Program-made: the position numbers and the translations under genes
In this document: positions 25,990 to 35,106 of the stretch, piece by piece
Layout of the letters: each line of letters starts with the position of its first letter
How positions within the stretch are numbered: position 1 is the first letter of the stretch
The notes under the pieces: generated by a model
Databases searched by the model: none
What the model was told of the DNA's origin: nothing
What the model saw: the letters and a program-made list of their open reading frames with translations, nothing else
Assembly: GCA_025455865.1 (NCBI GenBank)
Contig: JALOLS010000013.1
Location: forward strand, 1 to 37,671
From: Thermoleophilia bacterium
GTDB taxonomy: Bacteria > Actinomycetota > Thermoleophilia > Miltoncostaeales > Miltoncostaeaceae
DNA: 37,671 bases
Direction: 5' to 3'

Positions 25990-28422
25990 CTACACGTCCA
26001 GGAAGCGCACGGAGCGCGCGTTCCGCTCGATGAAGTCGCGCCGCGGCTCGACCTTGTCGCCCATGAGCATCGAGAAGAGCTCCTCGGCGGCGGCCGCGTC
26101 CTCCATGGTCACCCGCTGCAGCACCCGCCGCTCGGGGTCCATGGTGGTCTCCCACAGCTGCTCGAAGTTCATCTCGCCGAGGCCCTTGAAGCGGCTGAGC
26201 GAGACGCCCTCGCGCGCGAGGTCGAGCACCGCGGTCCGGAGCTCCTCATATGTCGACGCCTCGCGGCTGCGCGACCCGCGGCGCAGCGTGAAGGGCGGCT
26301 CGCCGACCAGGTCCCGCAGCCTGCCGCGGGCGCCGCGCAGCGCCGCGAGCTCCCGGGTGCGGTACATGCTCAAGGGGATGGTCACCGTGCGCGCCTCGCC
26401 GGTCCGGGTGCGGACCGACCGGGCCCGCACGGTCTCGAGCGCCGCGTCCTCGGCGATGACCGAGAGCGTGGCCGCGTCGCTGCCCGCCCGCCCGACGGCG
26501 GCCGCGAGCGCCGGCAGGTCGGCCGGGTCGGCCTCGACCAGCCGGTGGGCCTGGGCGAAGTCGACCACCTCGTGCCCGAACGCCCCCTTGAGCGCCGCCG
26601 CCCACCCCTCGTGCTCGCGGAGCGCGCGCTGGTAGCGCTGGAAGCGGGCCTTGGTGAGCGTGCCCGAGTCGGCCGGCGCGGTGCCGGGGGCGGAGGTGAG
26701 CTGCATCTCGCCCAGGTTGCGCTCGAGCAGCCACTCCTCCAGATCCGAGTCCTTCTCGATGTACTGCTCCTGGTTGCCCTGCTTGACCTTGTAGAGCGGC
26801 GGCTGGGCGATGAACACGTACCCGGCCTCGATGAGCTCGGGCATGTGCCGGAACAGGAACGTGAGGATGAGGGTGCGGATGTGGGCGCCGTCCACGTCGG
26901 CGTCGGTCATCACGATGAGCTTGTGGTAGCGGGCCTTGGCGATGTCGAAGTCCTCGCCGATGCCCGTGCCCATCGCGGTGATCATCGCCTGGACCTCGTT
27001 GTTGGAGAGGACCTTGTCGATGCGGGCCTTCTCCACGTTGATGATCTTGCCGCGCAGGGGGAGGATGGCCTGGAAGCTCGACTGGCGGGCACGCACGGCC
27101 GAGCCGCCGGCCGAGTCGCCCTCGACCAGGAAGATCTCGGTGTTCTCCGGGTCGCGGTCGGAGCAGTCGGCGAGCTTGCCGGGCAGGCTGGTCGAGTCCA
27201 TGACGCCCTTGCGGCGGGCGAGGTCGCGGGCCTTGCGCGCGGCCATGCGGGCCTGCGCGGCGGCGGCGGCCTTCTGGCAGATGGCCCGGGCCGCGGCCGG
27301 GTTCTCCTCCATGTACTCGGCCAGCCGCTGGGCCAGCACCTGGGCGACGAACCCGGCCATCTCGGAGTTGCCGAGCTTGGTCTTGGTCTGGCCCTCGAAC
27401 TGCGGCTCGCGGAGCTTCACCGACACGATCGCGGTGAGGCCCTCACGGGTGTCGGGGCCCTCCAGGTTGTCGTCCTTCTCCTTGAGCAGCCCCTTGGCCC
27501 GGGCGTAGTCGTTGACCGTGCGGGTGAGCGCGGTGCGGAAGCCGGTGAGGTGGGTGCCGCCCTCGTGGGTGTTGATGTTGTTGGCGAAGGTGTAGACCGA
27601 CTCGGTGAACGTGGTGGTCCACTGCATGGCCACCTCGACGAATCCCTCCGCGCCCTCCTGGCCGATCGCGATGACGTCGCGGTGGAGCGGCTCGCGGCCC
27701 TTGTTGATGTGGGCGACGAAGTCGGTCAGGCCGCCCTCGGCCCGGTACTCCACCTCGCGGCCCTCGCCGCGCTCGTCGATGAGCCGGATGCGCAGGCCGC
27801 GGGTGAGGAACGCCGTCTCGCGGAACCGGGTCGCCAGCGTGTCGAAGTCGAAGTCGGGCTCGTCGAAGATGTCGGCGTCGGGCAGGAAGCTGATCGCGGT
27901 GCCCGTGCCCTCGGCGTCGCCCACGCGCTCCAGCGGCCCGACCGGGTCGCCGCGCTCGTAGCGCTGGCGGTAGAGCGATCCGTCGCGGCGGACCTCGGCG
28001 GTCAGGCGCTCCGAGAGCGCGTTCACCACGCTCACGCCCACCCCGTGGAGGCCGCCCGAGACCTTGTAGCCCTCGCCGCCGAACTTGCCGCCGGCGTGGA
28101 GGACGGTCAGCACCACCTCGAGCGCGCTGCGGCCGCCCTGGTCGGCCATGCCCGACACCGGGATGCCCCGGCCGTTGTCGCGGACGGTGCAGGAGTTGTC
28201 GGGGTGGAGGGTGACGGTGATCTCGTCGCCGAAGCCCGCCATGGCCTCGTCGACCGAGTTGTCCACCACCTCATAGACCAGGTGGTGCAGACCCCGTGGC
28301 CCGGTGGAGCCGATGTACATGCCCGGCCGGCGGCGCACCGCCTCCAGGCCCTCGAGCACGGTGATGTCCGCCGCGTCGTAGTGGCCGTTCCCGGCCGTGG
28401 TCTCGAAGCCCTGCTCGCTCAT
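25990..28422 (-). CDS. gyrB: DNA gyrase subunit B with long C-terminal insert
   Basis: GyrB is the ATPase half of gyrase. The start at ATG 28422 gives 810 residues. GHKL motifs are Asn55 ([10 protein letters not shown]), DNGRGIP (82-88) and GGLHGVGVS (123-131). TOPRIM motifs are EGDSAGGSA with Glu434 and [13 protein letters not shown]. About 170 residues (roughly 570-742) separate the TOPRIM region from [19 protein letters not shown]. This insert resembles the one in E. coli GyrB (804 residues) and is absent from the shorter GyrB of about 640-690 residues common in Gram-positives and most actinobacteria. The open frame extends upstream of 28422 but that part is not GyrB-like. A TGATAGCCT extended -10 at the dciA stop may drive gyrBA. 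Confidence 0.97.
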   Translation of the reverse strand: MSEQGFETTAGNGHYDAADITVLEGLEAVRRRPGMYIGSTGPRGLHHLVYEVVDNSVDEAMAGFGDEITVTLHPDNSCTVRDNGRGIPVSGMADQGGRSALEVVLTVLHAGGKFGGEGYKVSGGLHGVGVSVVNALSERLTAEVRRDGSLYRQRYERGDPVGPLERVGDAEGTGTAISFLPDADIFDEPDFDFDTLATRFRETAFLTRGLRIRLIDERGEGREVEYRAEGGLTDFVAHINKGREPLHRDVIAIGQEGAEGFVEVAMQWTTTFTESVYTFANNINTHEGGTHLTGFRTALTRTVNDYARAKGLLKEKDDNLEGPDTREGLTAIVSVKLREPQFEGQTKTKLGNSEMAGFVAQVLAQRLAEYMEENPAAARAICQKAAAAAQARMAARKARDLARRKGVMDSTSLPGKLADCSDRDPENTEIFLVEGDSAGGSAVRARQSSFQAILPLRGKIINVEKARIDKVLSNNEVQAMITAMGTGIGEDFDIAKARYHKLIVMTDADVDGAHIRTLILTFLFRHMPELIEAGYVFIAQPPLYKVKQGNQEQYIEKDSDLEEWLLERNLGEMQLTSAPGTAPADSGTLTKARFQRYQRALREHEGWAAALKGAFGHEVVDFAQAHRLVEADPADLPALAAAVGRAGSDAATLSVIAEDAALETVRARSVRTRTGEARTVTIPLSMYRTRELAALRGARGRLRDLVGEPPFTLRRGSRSREASTYEELRTAVLDLAREGVSLSRFKGLGEMNFEQLWETTMDPERRVLQRVTMEDAAAAEELFSMLMGDKVEPRRDFIERNARSVRFLDV

Positions 28423-28582
28423 CCGCCCCCAGTCGACAGCCGGGCCGCTCCACCGGCGGGTCCGGTCGCATCGCGCGCGGGCCCCGAGACGGATGCGGGC
28501 GCGCGGTGGGCGCGCCGCCCGGCGTCCCCGCGCCCCGGAGTCGGGCGGGGAGGTCGCGTGGGAGCCCTCATCGGCGCGCCGA

Positions 28583-28591
28583 AGGCTATCA
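28583..28591 (-). promoter_or_regulatory. Possible extended -10 for gyrBA
   Basis: The minus strand reads TGATAGCCT, where TGA is also the dciA stop. It would give gyrB a leader of about 150 nt. The rest of the 166-nt gap is GC-rich, without another recognisable signal. Confidence 0.35.
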
Positions 28592-29140
28592 CCGGGGCCG
28601 GTCGCCCTCCGCGCGCGGGCCCCCGCCGGGCCGGGCCGCGCGGGCCAGCCCCGCCGCCGCCGCACGGGCGGCGAGGGCCCGGATCTCGGGGTCCTCGATC
28701 CCGGCGACCAGGCCGGCGGCGGCCGTGGACTGCGCCGGGGTGGGCCGCGGCGCCGCGCGGGGGGCCGGGGCGGGGGCGGCCGGCCCGGTCGCGGCGGCGC
28801 CGGGCGGGGGCGGCAGGGCGTGGTCGGCCACCACGAAGCGCAGCCCGGCCACCCGCTCCTCGGGCGCGAGCTCGGCCAGCCGGGCCAGGATGAGCTCCTG
28901 GCGGGCCCTGAGCTCGTGCGCCCAGGCCGCGTCGGCGCAGGCCACGCTCACCACCCCGGCCCGGGTGCGGCGCACCGGAAGCGAGGCGCCCGCCGCCTGC
29001 GGGCCCACCGCGCCGGGCCAGGCGGCCGCAAGGCGCGAGAGCCCGCCGCGGGCCGGCGGCGATCCCCCCAGGCGGCGGGTGAGCCGGCCGACGAGGTCCC
29101 CGACCGCGGCCGGGTCGCGGCGGTGGCGCTCACGCCGCAA
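28589..29140 (-). CDS. dciA: DciA/DUF721 helicase-loader-type protein, TTG start
   Basis: DciA helps load the replicative helicase in bacteria lacking DnaC/DnaI; its DUF721 domain is recognised by [20 protein letters not shown] (Trp41) and [20 protein letters not shown] (Trp73). The best start is TTG at 29140: GGGAGGG lies 6 nt upstream inside recF, and the frame then gives 183 residues beginning [10 protein letters not shown]. This overlaps recF by 11 nt. The frame starting at the GTG that overlaps the recF stop (GTGA) carries no DUF721 sequence and is rejected. The C-terminal half is Pro/Ala-rich, as is common in DciA. The position between recF and gyrB matches actinobacterial gene order. 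Confidence 0.85.
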   Translation of the reverse strand: MRRERHRRDPAAVGDLVGRLTRRLGGSPPARGGLSRLAAAWPGAVGPQAAGASLPVRRTRAGVVSVACADAAWAHELRARQELILARLAELAPEERVAGLRFVVADHALPPPPGAAATGPAAPAPAPRAAPRPTPAQSTAAAGLVAGIEDPEIRALAARAAAAGLARAARPGGGPRAEGDRPR

Positions 29141-30260
29141 GGCGGCCCTCCCGCACCTCGACCACCCGGGCCCCCCGGTCGGCGGCCGCCGACGCCGCCG
29201 CGGGGTCGGCGGTCGTGAGCAGCGACTGCCCGGGGGGCCCGACCGCGTCCAGCAGCCGGCCGCGGCGGACCGGGTCGAGCTCCGACAGCACGTCGTCCAG
29301 GACCAGCACCGGGGCGGCCCCCAGGCCGGCCAGGTGCTCCCGGTGGGCCAGGAGCAGCGCGAGCACCGCGGTGCGCTGCTCACCCTGGCTGCCCAGGCGG
29401 CGCAGGTCGGCGGTCGCGCCGTCGCGATCCTGCCCCACCAGCACGTCGTCGCGGTGGGGGCCGGCCAGGGTCTGGGCCGCCCGCACGTCGCGGTCGCGGG
29501 CGGCGGCGAGCATCGCCAGGAGCGCGCCCTCGATCTCCTCGTCGGGCACGCCGGCGAGGGCGGCCGGCGAGGGCTCGAGCGCCAGCACCCCGCCCGGCCC
29601 GCCCCCGAGGTCGGCGAGCAGCCGGGCGAACGGGCCGGCGAGCGCCGTGAGCGCCGCGCGCCGGTCGCGGGCGAGCCGGGCGCCCAGGGCGGCCAGGCGC
29701 GCCTCCCAGGGGGGGAGGCCGTCGGCCCCGGTGACCCCGGCCCGCACCCGCCTGAGCAGCGCGTTCCGCTGGGCCAGGGCCGCCTGATAGCCGGCCAGGT
29801 CGTCGGCGTAGCCCGGCGCGGCGGCCTCGAGCAGCCGGTCCAGGTGACGGCGGCGGGCGGCCGGAGGGCCCTTCACCGCCCGCAGCTCGTCGGGCAGGAA
29901 GACCAGCACCGCGCCGCGGGCCCGCCAGGCGCCGAGCGAGCGCACCGGCTCGCCGTCGAGGGCCAGCCGCCGCCCGAGGCCCGGCTGGTAGCCGATGTCG
30001 CGCCGGCGCTCGCCGTCCGGGCCGGCCAGGTCCAGCCGCACGTGCAGCGCGCCGGCGCCGCGGCGGACCATCTCCTGCTCCCGGGAGGTCCGGCAGGAGA
30101 CCCCCAGGCACGCCATGACCAGCGCCTCGACCAGCGACGTCTTGCCGGCGCCGTTCGGCCCGGCGAGCACCACCAGCCCGTCCGGCAGGTCCAGCGCCGC
30201 GCGCGACCAGCAGCGCACATCGGACACCGCCAGCCGCCGCGCCCGCCAGTGGGCGTCCAC
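29130..30260 (-). CDS. recF: DNA replication and repair protein RecF
   Basis: RecF is an SMC-like ATPase that helps load RecA at single-strand gaps. The 376 residues have the Walker A GPNGAGKT (34-41), the ABC signature GSQGEQR (about 290-296) and Walker B VLVLDDVLSELDP (from about 318). The start is GTG 30260, 13 nt after the dnaN stop; upstream in-frame sequence lies inside dnaN in another frame and is rejected. dnaN-recF-dciA follow one another closely and are probably one transcript. Confidence 0.96.
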   Translation of the reverse strand: MDAHWRARRLAVSDVRCWSRAALDLPDGLVVLAGPNGAGKTSLVEALVMACLGVSCRTSREQEMVRRGAGALHVRLDLAGPDGERRRDIGYQPGLGRRLALDGEPVRSLGAWRARGAVLVFLPDELRAVKGPPAARRRHLDRLLEAAAPGYADDLAGYQAALAQRNALLRRVRAGVTGADGLPPWEARLAALGARLARDRRAALTALAGPFARLLADLGGGPGGVLALEPSPAALAGVPDEEIEGALLAMLAAARDRDVRAAQTLAGPHRDDVLVGQDRDGATADLRRLGSQGEQRTAVLALLLAHREHLAGLGAAPVLVLDDVLSELDPVRRGRLLDAVGPPGQSLLTTADPAAASAAADRGARVVEVREGRLAA

Positions 30261-30273
30261 GATGGGCCCCGGG

Positions 30274-31377
30274 TCAGGCCGTGAGGCGGATGGGCATGAG
30301 CAGGTAGCGGTACTCCTCGTCCGCCCCCCTGAGCAGCCCCGGCCGCAGCGGGCTGATGAGCCCGATGCGGACCTCGTCCCCCTCGACCGACTCGACCCCC
30401 TCGCGCAGGAAGTCGGCGTTGAACCCGATCTCGAGCACCTCACCCGAGAACGGCACCGGCAGCGACTCGCGCCCCTCGCCCACCTGGTCGCTCACCGTGG
30501 CCACGGTGACCTGGCCCTGCTCGAAGCGCAGCCGGATGGGCGCCGTGCGCTGGGCGAGCACGCCGATGCGGGTGAGCACCCCGATGAGCTCGCCCCGGTC
30601 GAAGGCCACGTCGTGCTCGAACCGGTCGGGCACGAGCTGCCGGTAGTCGGGGAACTGCCCGTCGATCAGCCGCGTGGTCAGGCGCACGCCGCCGATGCGG
30701 ATGACCCCCTGGGTCTCGGTCAGCACGACCTCGACCTCGGTGGCCCGGGTGGCGGTGATGAGCCGGAGCGCCTCCTGGAGCGCCCGGGCGGGCACGACCG
30801 CCTCGCGGACCTCGGACGGGGCGGCGTCGAGGTCGGTGTGGCGGACGGCCAGGCGGTAGGAGTCGGTGGCCGCCATCACCAGCCCCTCGGGGCCGATGCG
30901 CACCAGCACCCCGGTGAGCACCGGGCGGGTCTCGTCGCGGCTCGCCGCCCGCACGACGCGGTCGGCGGTCATCTGGAAGCGGTCGGCCGGGATGGTGAGG
31001 CCCTCGCCGACGTCGGGCGGCAGCTCCGGGAAGTCGCCGGCCTGCATGCAGTTCAGGCTGAACGACGAGCCGCCCCCGCTCAGCGAGAGCTGGCCCTCGT
31101 TCAGGCGGTGCTCCAGCACCACCGGGCCGTCGGCCATCGAGCGGACCAGGTCCGCGGCGAGGCGCGGGAGCATCACCGCGCCGGGCTCGTCGACCGTCGC
31201 GCCATCCAGGGGCAGCCGGAGCGAGAGCTCCATGTCGGTCGCCGCCACCTCGACCCGGCCGTCCTCGGCCCGCAGGAGGGTGTGGCCGAGGATCGGGATG
31301 GTGGCCTTGGAGGATGCGGCGCGGCCGGCCAGGCCGAGCTTCTGGGCCAGCTCGTCTCGCGGACAGGTCAATCGCAC
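30274..31377 (-). CDS. dnaN: DNA polymerase III sliding clamp, beta subunit
   Basis: The beta clamp encircles DNA and tethers the polymerase. The 367 residues match the family length and its three-domain build: the N-terminal MRLTCPRDELAQKLGLAGRA, middle KATIPILGHTLLRAEDGRVE, and the C-terminal end YRYLLMPIRLTA, which is the classic clamp terminus. A GTG start at 31377 follows TAGCGT by exactly 6 nt, so the transcript is probably leaderless. dnaN is not cotranscribed with dnaA here because an oppositely oriented gene separates them. Confidence 0.97.
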   Translation of the reverse strand: MRLTCPRDELAQKLGLAGRAASSKATIPILGHTLLRAEDGRVEVAATDMELSLRLPLDGATVDEPGAVMLPRLAADLVRSMADGPVVLEHRLNEGQLSLSGGGSSFSLNCMQAGDFPELPPDVGEGLTIPADRFQMTADRVVRAASRDETRPVLTGVLVRIGPEGLVMAATDSYRLAVRHTDLDAAPSEVREAVVPARALQEALRLITATRATEVEVVLTETQGVIRIGGVRLTTRLIDGQFPDYRQLVPDRFEHDVAFDRGELIGVLTRIGVLAQRTAPIRLRFEQGQVTVATVSDQVGEGRESLPVPFSGEVLEIGFNADFLREGVESVEGDEVRIGLISPLRPGLLRGADEEYRYLLMPIRLTA

Positions 31378-31383
31378 GCCGGG

Positions 31384-31389
31384 ACGCTA
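31384..31389 (-). promoter_or_regulatory. -10 element for leaderless dnaN
   Basis: The minus strand reads TAGCGT, then 6 nt (CCCGGC), then the dnaN GTG. The layout is the same as for the SLOG gene at 6187-6199. Confidence 0.5.
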
Positions 31390-31620
31390 CCGCGCGGCGC
31401 GGCCGCCCCGCCCGCGCCGGGCGCGCCGGATCACCCTCCACATCCGCACCGCGCCCATGACGGGGTGAAAAGAAGGATGGAGCTCTTCATCGTCGTCACC
31501 GTCGTGGTGTGGAATCGGGGGAGGACGGCGACCCCTCCCTGCTCGGAGCGGGGATGGGCCTGTTCGCGGTGGCGTGGCATGGCGGTGGAGGAACGCCCGG
31601 TCCATCGACAGCCGCCAACA

Positions 31621-31650
31621 CCCCCCGGCGCGCCGGCGCGCCGGCCGGGG
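31621..31650. repeat. GC-rich inverted-repeat block
   Basis: CCCCCCGGCGCGCC is followed by GGCGCGCCGGCCGGGG, containing two abutting 8-bp palindromes GGCGCGCC. It could fold into a strong hairpin. The role is unknown; it may insulate the divergent dnaN and monooxygenase genes. Confidence 0.4.
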
Positions 31651-31710
31651 AGGGCCGGGGATGGGCGGGGCGATCCTCCACGCGGCGCGTGCGGATGGGA
31701 TGATCGCTCC

Positions 31711-32727
31711 GTGCGGGGGATGCGCGTCATCATCGTCGGGGCCGGGGTGAGCGGGCTGACCCTCGCGCGGCTGCTCGGCCCGGCCGGCGTCCGGGTGCGG
31801 GTGCTGGACCGCGCCCCCGCCGGCCCGCCCCCGGCGCGGCCCTTCATGCTGCCGTTCCAGGGCTTCGGCGCCCTGGCCGCGGCCGGGGTGATGGACCGCG
31901 TGCGCGCCGTCGGCTGGGACGTCGCCCCCCGGGACGGCGACCCGGTCGCGGTGGTGGCCGACTTCCGGCGGGTGCACGCCCTGCTGGCCGACGGGGTGGC
32001 TGTGCGCCACGGGGCCGAGGTCACCGGGCTCGTGCGCGATGGCGACAGCCGGGTGACCGGCCTGCGCCTGGGCGCCGAGGTCCTCCCGGCGGACCTGGTG
32101 GTGGCGGCCGACGGCATCGCGAGCCCGGTGCGGGGGATGGCCGGCATCGAGGCGGTCACGACCCCGGCCGAGTGCGCCCATCTGTCGTTCCTGTCGCCCG
32201 CGGTCATCGACCGGCCGTTCGCGATGGCCTATCTGGGCGACGGCCACCAGGCCGGCCTGCTCGGGTGGCCGGAGGGGTCGGCCGGGTGGTGGGACGTGGC
32301 CCGGGTGGGGCGGGAGGCCGCCCTCGCCCCCGGCCTCGACGCCTTCCGCGAGGCCTTCGCCCGGCTCATCCCGCCGGCCCGGCCCGCCCTCGACGCGCTC
32401 ACCTCCACCGACCAGCTGACCTACCGGGAGATCGTCGAGGTCCGCTGCCCCGTGTGGTGGGTCCCGGGGGTGGTGGTCATCGGCGACGCCGCCCACTTCC
32501 TCGGCCCCGAGGCGGGGATCGGCGCCGGGATGGGCCTGGCCGACGCGCTCGCCCTGGCGCAGGCCATCGAGGCCAACCCGGACGACCCCGACGCCGCCTG
32601 CCGGCACTACGAGCACTGGCACGGGCCGGCGGTGCGGCCGTACGAGGTGGTCGGGGCGGCCGGGGCGCGGATGCCCTCCGGCGCCGGCGCGCGACGGCCC
32701 GGGGAGATCTGGCCCCCCGCGGGCTGA
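31711..32727 (+). CDS. FAD-dependent monooxygenase/oxidoreductase (UbiH/PHBH fold)
   Basis: A 338-residue flavoprotein. The dinucleotide loop is VIIVGAGVSGLTLARLL (6-22, GxGxxG), the middle motif is VVAADGIASPVRG, and the second FAD motif VVVIGDAAHFLGPEAGIGAG (Asp259) is near the C-terminus. This is the group A aromatic hydroxylase pattern; substrate unknown. GTG 31711 (6 nt after GATGAT, possibly leaderless) and ATG 31720 are both plausible starts. It converges on dnaA with 1 nt between stops and faces away from dnaN, so it interrupts the usual dnaA-dnaN pair and is transcribed against the replication fork. Confidence 0.9.
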   Translation: MRGMRVIIVGAGVSGLTLARLLGPAGVRVRVLDRAPAGPPPARPFMLPFQGFGALAAAGVMDRVRAVGWDVAPRDGDPVAVVADFRRVHALLADGVAVRHGAEVTGLVRDGDSRVTGLRLGAEVLPADLVVAADGIASPVRGMAGIEAVTTPAECAHLSFLSPAVIDRPFAMAYLGDGHQAGLLGWPEGSAGWWDVARVGREAALAPGLDAFREAFARLIPPARPALDALTSTDQLTYREIVEVRCPVWWVPGVVVIGDAAHFLGPEAGIGAGMGLADALALAQAIEANPDDPDAACRHYEHWHGPAVRPYEVVGAAGARMPSGAGARRPGEIWPPAG

Positions 32728-32728
32728 G

Positions 32729-34156
32729 CTACCCCTGCGCCGGGGCGGGCCCGGTCAGGCGGGTGGTCAGCGCCTGCACCGCGGCGAGGATCTCGCCCTC
32801 GTCGCGCATGAGCCGCGTCACCTTGTTCACCGCGTAGATGACCGTCGAGTGGTCGCGCCCGCCGAAGGCCCGCCCGATGGCCGGCAGCGACAGGTCGGTG
32901 AGCTCGCGGGCCAGGTACATGGCCACCTGCCGGGGGGCGACCACCCGCTTGGTGCGCTTGTCGCCGACGAGCTCGTCGATGGAGACGTTGTAGTAGCGGG
33001 CGACCTCCTCCTGGATCACCTCGATCCGCAGATGGCCGTCGGCGTCGGGGAACAGGTCGGTCAGCACCTCGCGGGCGAGGTCGGCGGTGACCGCCCGCCC
33101 GGAGATGGAGGAGTGGGCCACGACCCGGATGAGCGCGCCCTCGAGCTGGCGGACGTTGGTCGACACCCGGGCGGCGATGTAGGAGAGCACCTCGGGGTCG
33201 CGGATCTGGTAGCCGTCGGTGAGCACCCGCTTGCGCAGGATGGCGATGCGGGTCTCGATGTCCGGGGGCTGGATGTCGGTCATCAGCCCCATCTCGAACC
33301 GGGAGCGCAGGCGGTCCTCGAGGGTCGCGATCGCCTTGGGGGGCCGGTCGGAGGAGATCACGATCTGCTTGCCGCTCTCGTGGAGGGCGTTGAACGTGTG
33401 GAAGAACTCCTCCTGGGTCTGCTCGCGCCCGGCCAGCGACTGGATGTCGTCGATCAGGAGCACGTCGGTGGAGCGGTAGCGGTCCTTGAAGGAGCGGATG
33501 CCGCCGTCGCGGAGCGCGTTGATGAACTCGTTGGTGAACGTCTCGACCGAGACATAGCGCACCTCGAGGCCCGGGTGGTGCCCGGTGACGAAGTGGCCGA
33601 TGGCGTGGAGCAGGTGGGTCTTGCCGAGGCCCACCCCGCCGTAGACGAACAGCGGGTTGTAGGCCATGGCCGGGGTCTCGGCCACGGCGAGGGCCGCAGC
33701 CTGGGCGAAGCGGTTGGACGGCCCGGTCACGAAGGCCTCGAAGGTGAACCGGGGCTGCAGGCGCCCGTGGGCCCGCCCGACGGCCGGCGGGCCGGCGGCG
33801 GTGATCGCCGCGGGCGCCGACTCGGCCTCGGCCGGCGGGGCACCGTCGGGCACCGCCGCGGGGGTCGCGGTGCCCGGCACGACCTCGACGGCCACCTCGA
33901 CGTCGGCGCCCACCACCTCGAAGAGCGCGTCGCGGACCAGCGGCACGTAGCGCTGCAGGATCCACCCGCGGGCGAACTCGGTCTCCACCGCGAGGGTGAA
34001 GCGCCGGCGGTCCAGCGACCGGGCCTGGGCCCGGTCGAAGGTGAGGTTGTAGGTGGCGGTGTTCAGGCTGCCGCGCAGCCGCGCGCGGATCTGCTCCCAC
34101 ACCTCCGGCAGGTCGTCCTCGGGCACCGGGTCGAGCAGGGGGATGGTCGCGCTCAT
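32729..34156 (-). CDS. dnaA: Chromosomal replication initiator DnaA
   Basis: DnaA binds oriC, opens it and recruits the helicase. The 475 residues include domain I (1-90, [19 protein letters not shown]), a Pro/Ala-rich domain II (about 90-135), the AAA+ core with Walker A GGVGLGKT (173-180) and Walker B VLLIDD (232-237), and the DNA-binding domain IV signature [17 protein letters not shown] (430-446). All key residues are present. The start is ATG 34156 without a strong Shine-Dalgarno. The upstream GHKL-ATPase gene ends 43 nt before it on the same strand, and no separate promoter was seen in that gap, so the two are probably cotranscribed. Confidence 0.98.
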   Translation of the reverse strand: MSATIPLLDPVPEDDLPEVWEQIRARLRGSLNTATYNLTFDRAQARSLDRRRFTLAVETEFARGWILQRYVPLVRDALFEVVGADVEVAVEVVPGTATPAAVPDGAPPAEAESAPAAITAAGPPAVGRAHGRLQPRFTFEAFVTGPSNRFAQAAALAVAETPAMAYNPLFVYGGVGLGKTHLLHAIGHFVTGHHPGLEVRYVSVETFTNEFINALRDGGIRSFKDRYRSTDVLLIDDIQSLAGREQTQEEFFHTFNALHESGKQIVISSDRPPKAIATLEDRLRSRFEMGLMTDIQPPDIETRIAILRKRVLTDGYQIRDPEVLSYIAARVSTNVRQLEGALIRVVAHSSISGRAVTADLAREVLTDLFPDADGHLRIEVIQEEVARYYNVSIDELVGDKRTKRVVAPRQVAMYLARELTDLSLPAIGRAFGGRDHSTVIYAVNKVTRLMRDEGEILAAVQALTTRLTGPAPAQG

Positions 34157-34199
34157 GCCGGCGGCCCCGCGGCCCGCGGCGTCGATGGGCCGGCCACGA

Positions 34200-34922
34200 T
34201 CAGAAGAGGGTCGCGAGCAGGGCGGCGCCGCGCTCGGTGAGCGTGCGGGCGCCGTCGGGGGAGCGGGAGACCAGGCCGCGGTGCTCGAGCAGGACCAGTT
34301 CGCGGCCGCAGACCGCCACCGGGAGCACGAGCTCGCGGGCGAGCACCTCGGTGCCCGCCGGGGCGACCTCGAGCAGCAGCGCGAGCAGGCGCCGCTGGAC
34401 GTCCGACGGCGCCGGATCGGGCAGCGGGACGTCCGGCCCGCCCGGGACGCTCAGCGTGACCACCGTCCCGCCGGCCAGGTTGGCGGCCAGGTCCAGGCTC
34501 CCGCCCTCGGCGCCGACCAGCCCGGCGGCGAGCGGCAGGCCGCAGCCGGCGCCGCGGATGACCTCACGGGCCGCCGCGTCGGCGGTGCTGAAGCCGGGCA
34601 GCATGGCCCGGGCCGGATCCGCGATCCCCGGGCCGGCGTCGCTCACCCGGACCGTGCGGCCGCCGTCCAGCACGCTGACCAGCGCGTCGGCGAAGCCGGC
34701 GTGCACGAGGTTCTCGATGATCTCCCGCAGGGCCAGCGGGGGCACCGCCGCCGCGGCCGCCGAGCGGGTGAACAGCTCCTCGATGAGGAGCGCCGGGTCG
34801 TCCTCGCAGACCAGCGCGACCTGGGGCGGCTCGAGCGCGCCGCCGTAGACCGCCACGCGGGCGCCCGCCGACGAGGGGGCGCGGGCGGCGGTCGGGTCGG
34901 CGGTGAGGAGGAGGCTGGTCAC
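34200..34922 (-). CDS. Stand-alone GHKL ATPase with a C-terminal winged-helix-like region
   Basis: A 240-residue protein between oriC and dnaA. Residues about 40-160 form a histidine-kinase-type ATPase domain: N box REIIENLVHAGF (66-77, Asn71), G1 box DAGPG (95-99) and G2 box GAGCGL (124-129), closing with GGTVVTLSVP. There is no phospho-acceptor His domain and no membrane segment, so it is not a classical sensor kinase; anti-sigma factors of the RsbW/SpoIIAB type share this solitary fold. Residues 172-240 (DVQRRLLALLLEVAPAGTEV, LLEHRGLVSRSPDGARTLTE) have the helix-helix-wing look of a winged-helix domain, which is inference. GTG 34922 is the start. It leads the dnaA transcript from an extended -10. 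A role in controlling initiation is suggested by position only. Confidence 0.85.
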   Translation of the reverse strand: MTSLLLTADPTAARAPSSAGARVAVYGGALEPPQVALVCEDDPALLIEELFTRSAAAAAVPPLALREIIENLVHAGFADALVSVLDGGRTVRVSDAGPGIADPARAMLPGFSTADAAAREVIRGAGCGLPLAAGLVGAEGGSLDLAANLAGGTVVTLSVPGGPDVPLPDPAPSDVQRRLLALLLEVAPAGTEVLARELVLPVAVCGRELVLLEHRGLVSRSPDGARTLTERGAALLATLF

Positions 34923-34947
34923 GTGCTCGCGTTCGTGGCGGGGCGCG

Positions 34948-34956
34948 AATGTAGCA
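34948..34956 (-). promoter_or_regulatory. Extended -10 for GHKL ATPase-dnaA
   Basis: The minus strand reads TGCTACATT (TGn plus TAnnnT). Transcription would start near 34941, about 19 nt before the GTG. No good -35 is visible at the right distance. Confidence 0.45.
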
Positions 34957-34981
34957 ACGGCGTTTCAACCGGCGTGAGGGG

Positions 34982-34990
34982 TGTGGACAG
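34982..34990 (-). promoter_or_regulatory. DnaA box
   Basis: TGTGGACAG, i.e. CTGTCCACA on the minus strand; seven of nine bases match TTATCCACA. It lies about 26 nt upstream of the GHKL-dnaA -10, so DnaA bound here could affect its own operon. Confidence 0.6.
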
Positions 34991-35083
34991 GCGAATGCCG
35001 AGCGAGCGGGAATTTCGTGTCCGGGCTCGCGCCGGGGATCATCACGCCGGTCCAGAAACCCGCATGGGCAGCGGGATCCGGAG

Positions 35084-35092
35084 TTCTCCACA
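35084..35092 (+). promoter_or_regulatory. DnaA box
   Basis: TTCTCCACA, eight of nine bases of TTATCCACA. First of a tight cluster of three. Confidence 0.6.
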
Positions 35093-35095
35093 GAC

Positions 35096-35104
35096 CTGTC
35101 CACA
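35096..35104 (+). promoter_or_regulatory. DnaA box
   Basis: CTGTCCACA, seven of nine bases of the consensus, starting 12 nt after the start of the previous box in the same orientation. Confidence 0.6.
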
Positions 35105-35106
35105 GA

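Larger units (their letters stand above)
31378..31710. other. Divergent gap between dnaN and the FAD monooxygenase
   Basis: 333 nt. It holds the dnaN -10 (31384-31389), a locally AT-richer patch around 31466-31510 (GTGAAAAGAAGG), a GC-rich inverted-repeat block at 31621-31650 containing two adjacent GGCGCGCC sites, and a possible GATGAT -10 (31699-31704) for the rightward gene. I see no supported small gene. Confidence 0.5.

Noticed and set aside
29074-29133. GTG at the recF stop (GTGA) as the dciA start
   Set aside because: That frame has no DUF721 sequence; the TTG frame has it together with a ribosome site.
31434-31442. CCCTCCACA as a DnaA box near dnaN
   Set aside because: Isolated and weak at its first three positions; the cluster at 34.98-35.12 kb is far better.
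31477-31710. In-frame N-terminal extension of the FAD monooxygenase from ATG 31477 (MELFIVVTVVVW...)
   Set aside because: The ATG directly abuts AAGAAGG with no spacing, and the extension is Arg/Pro-rich and would place the FAD loop far from the N-terminus.
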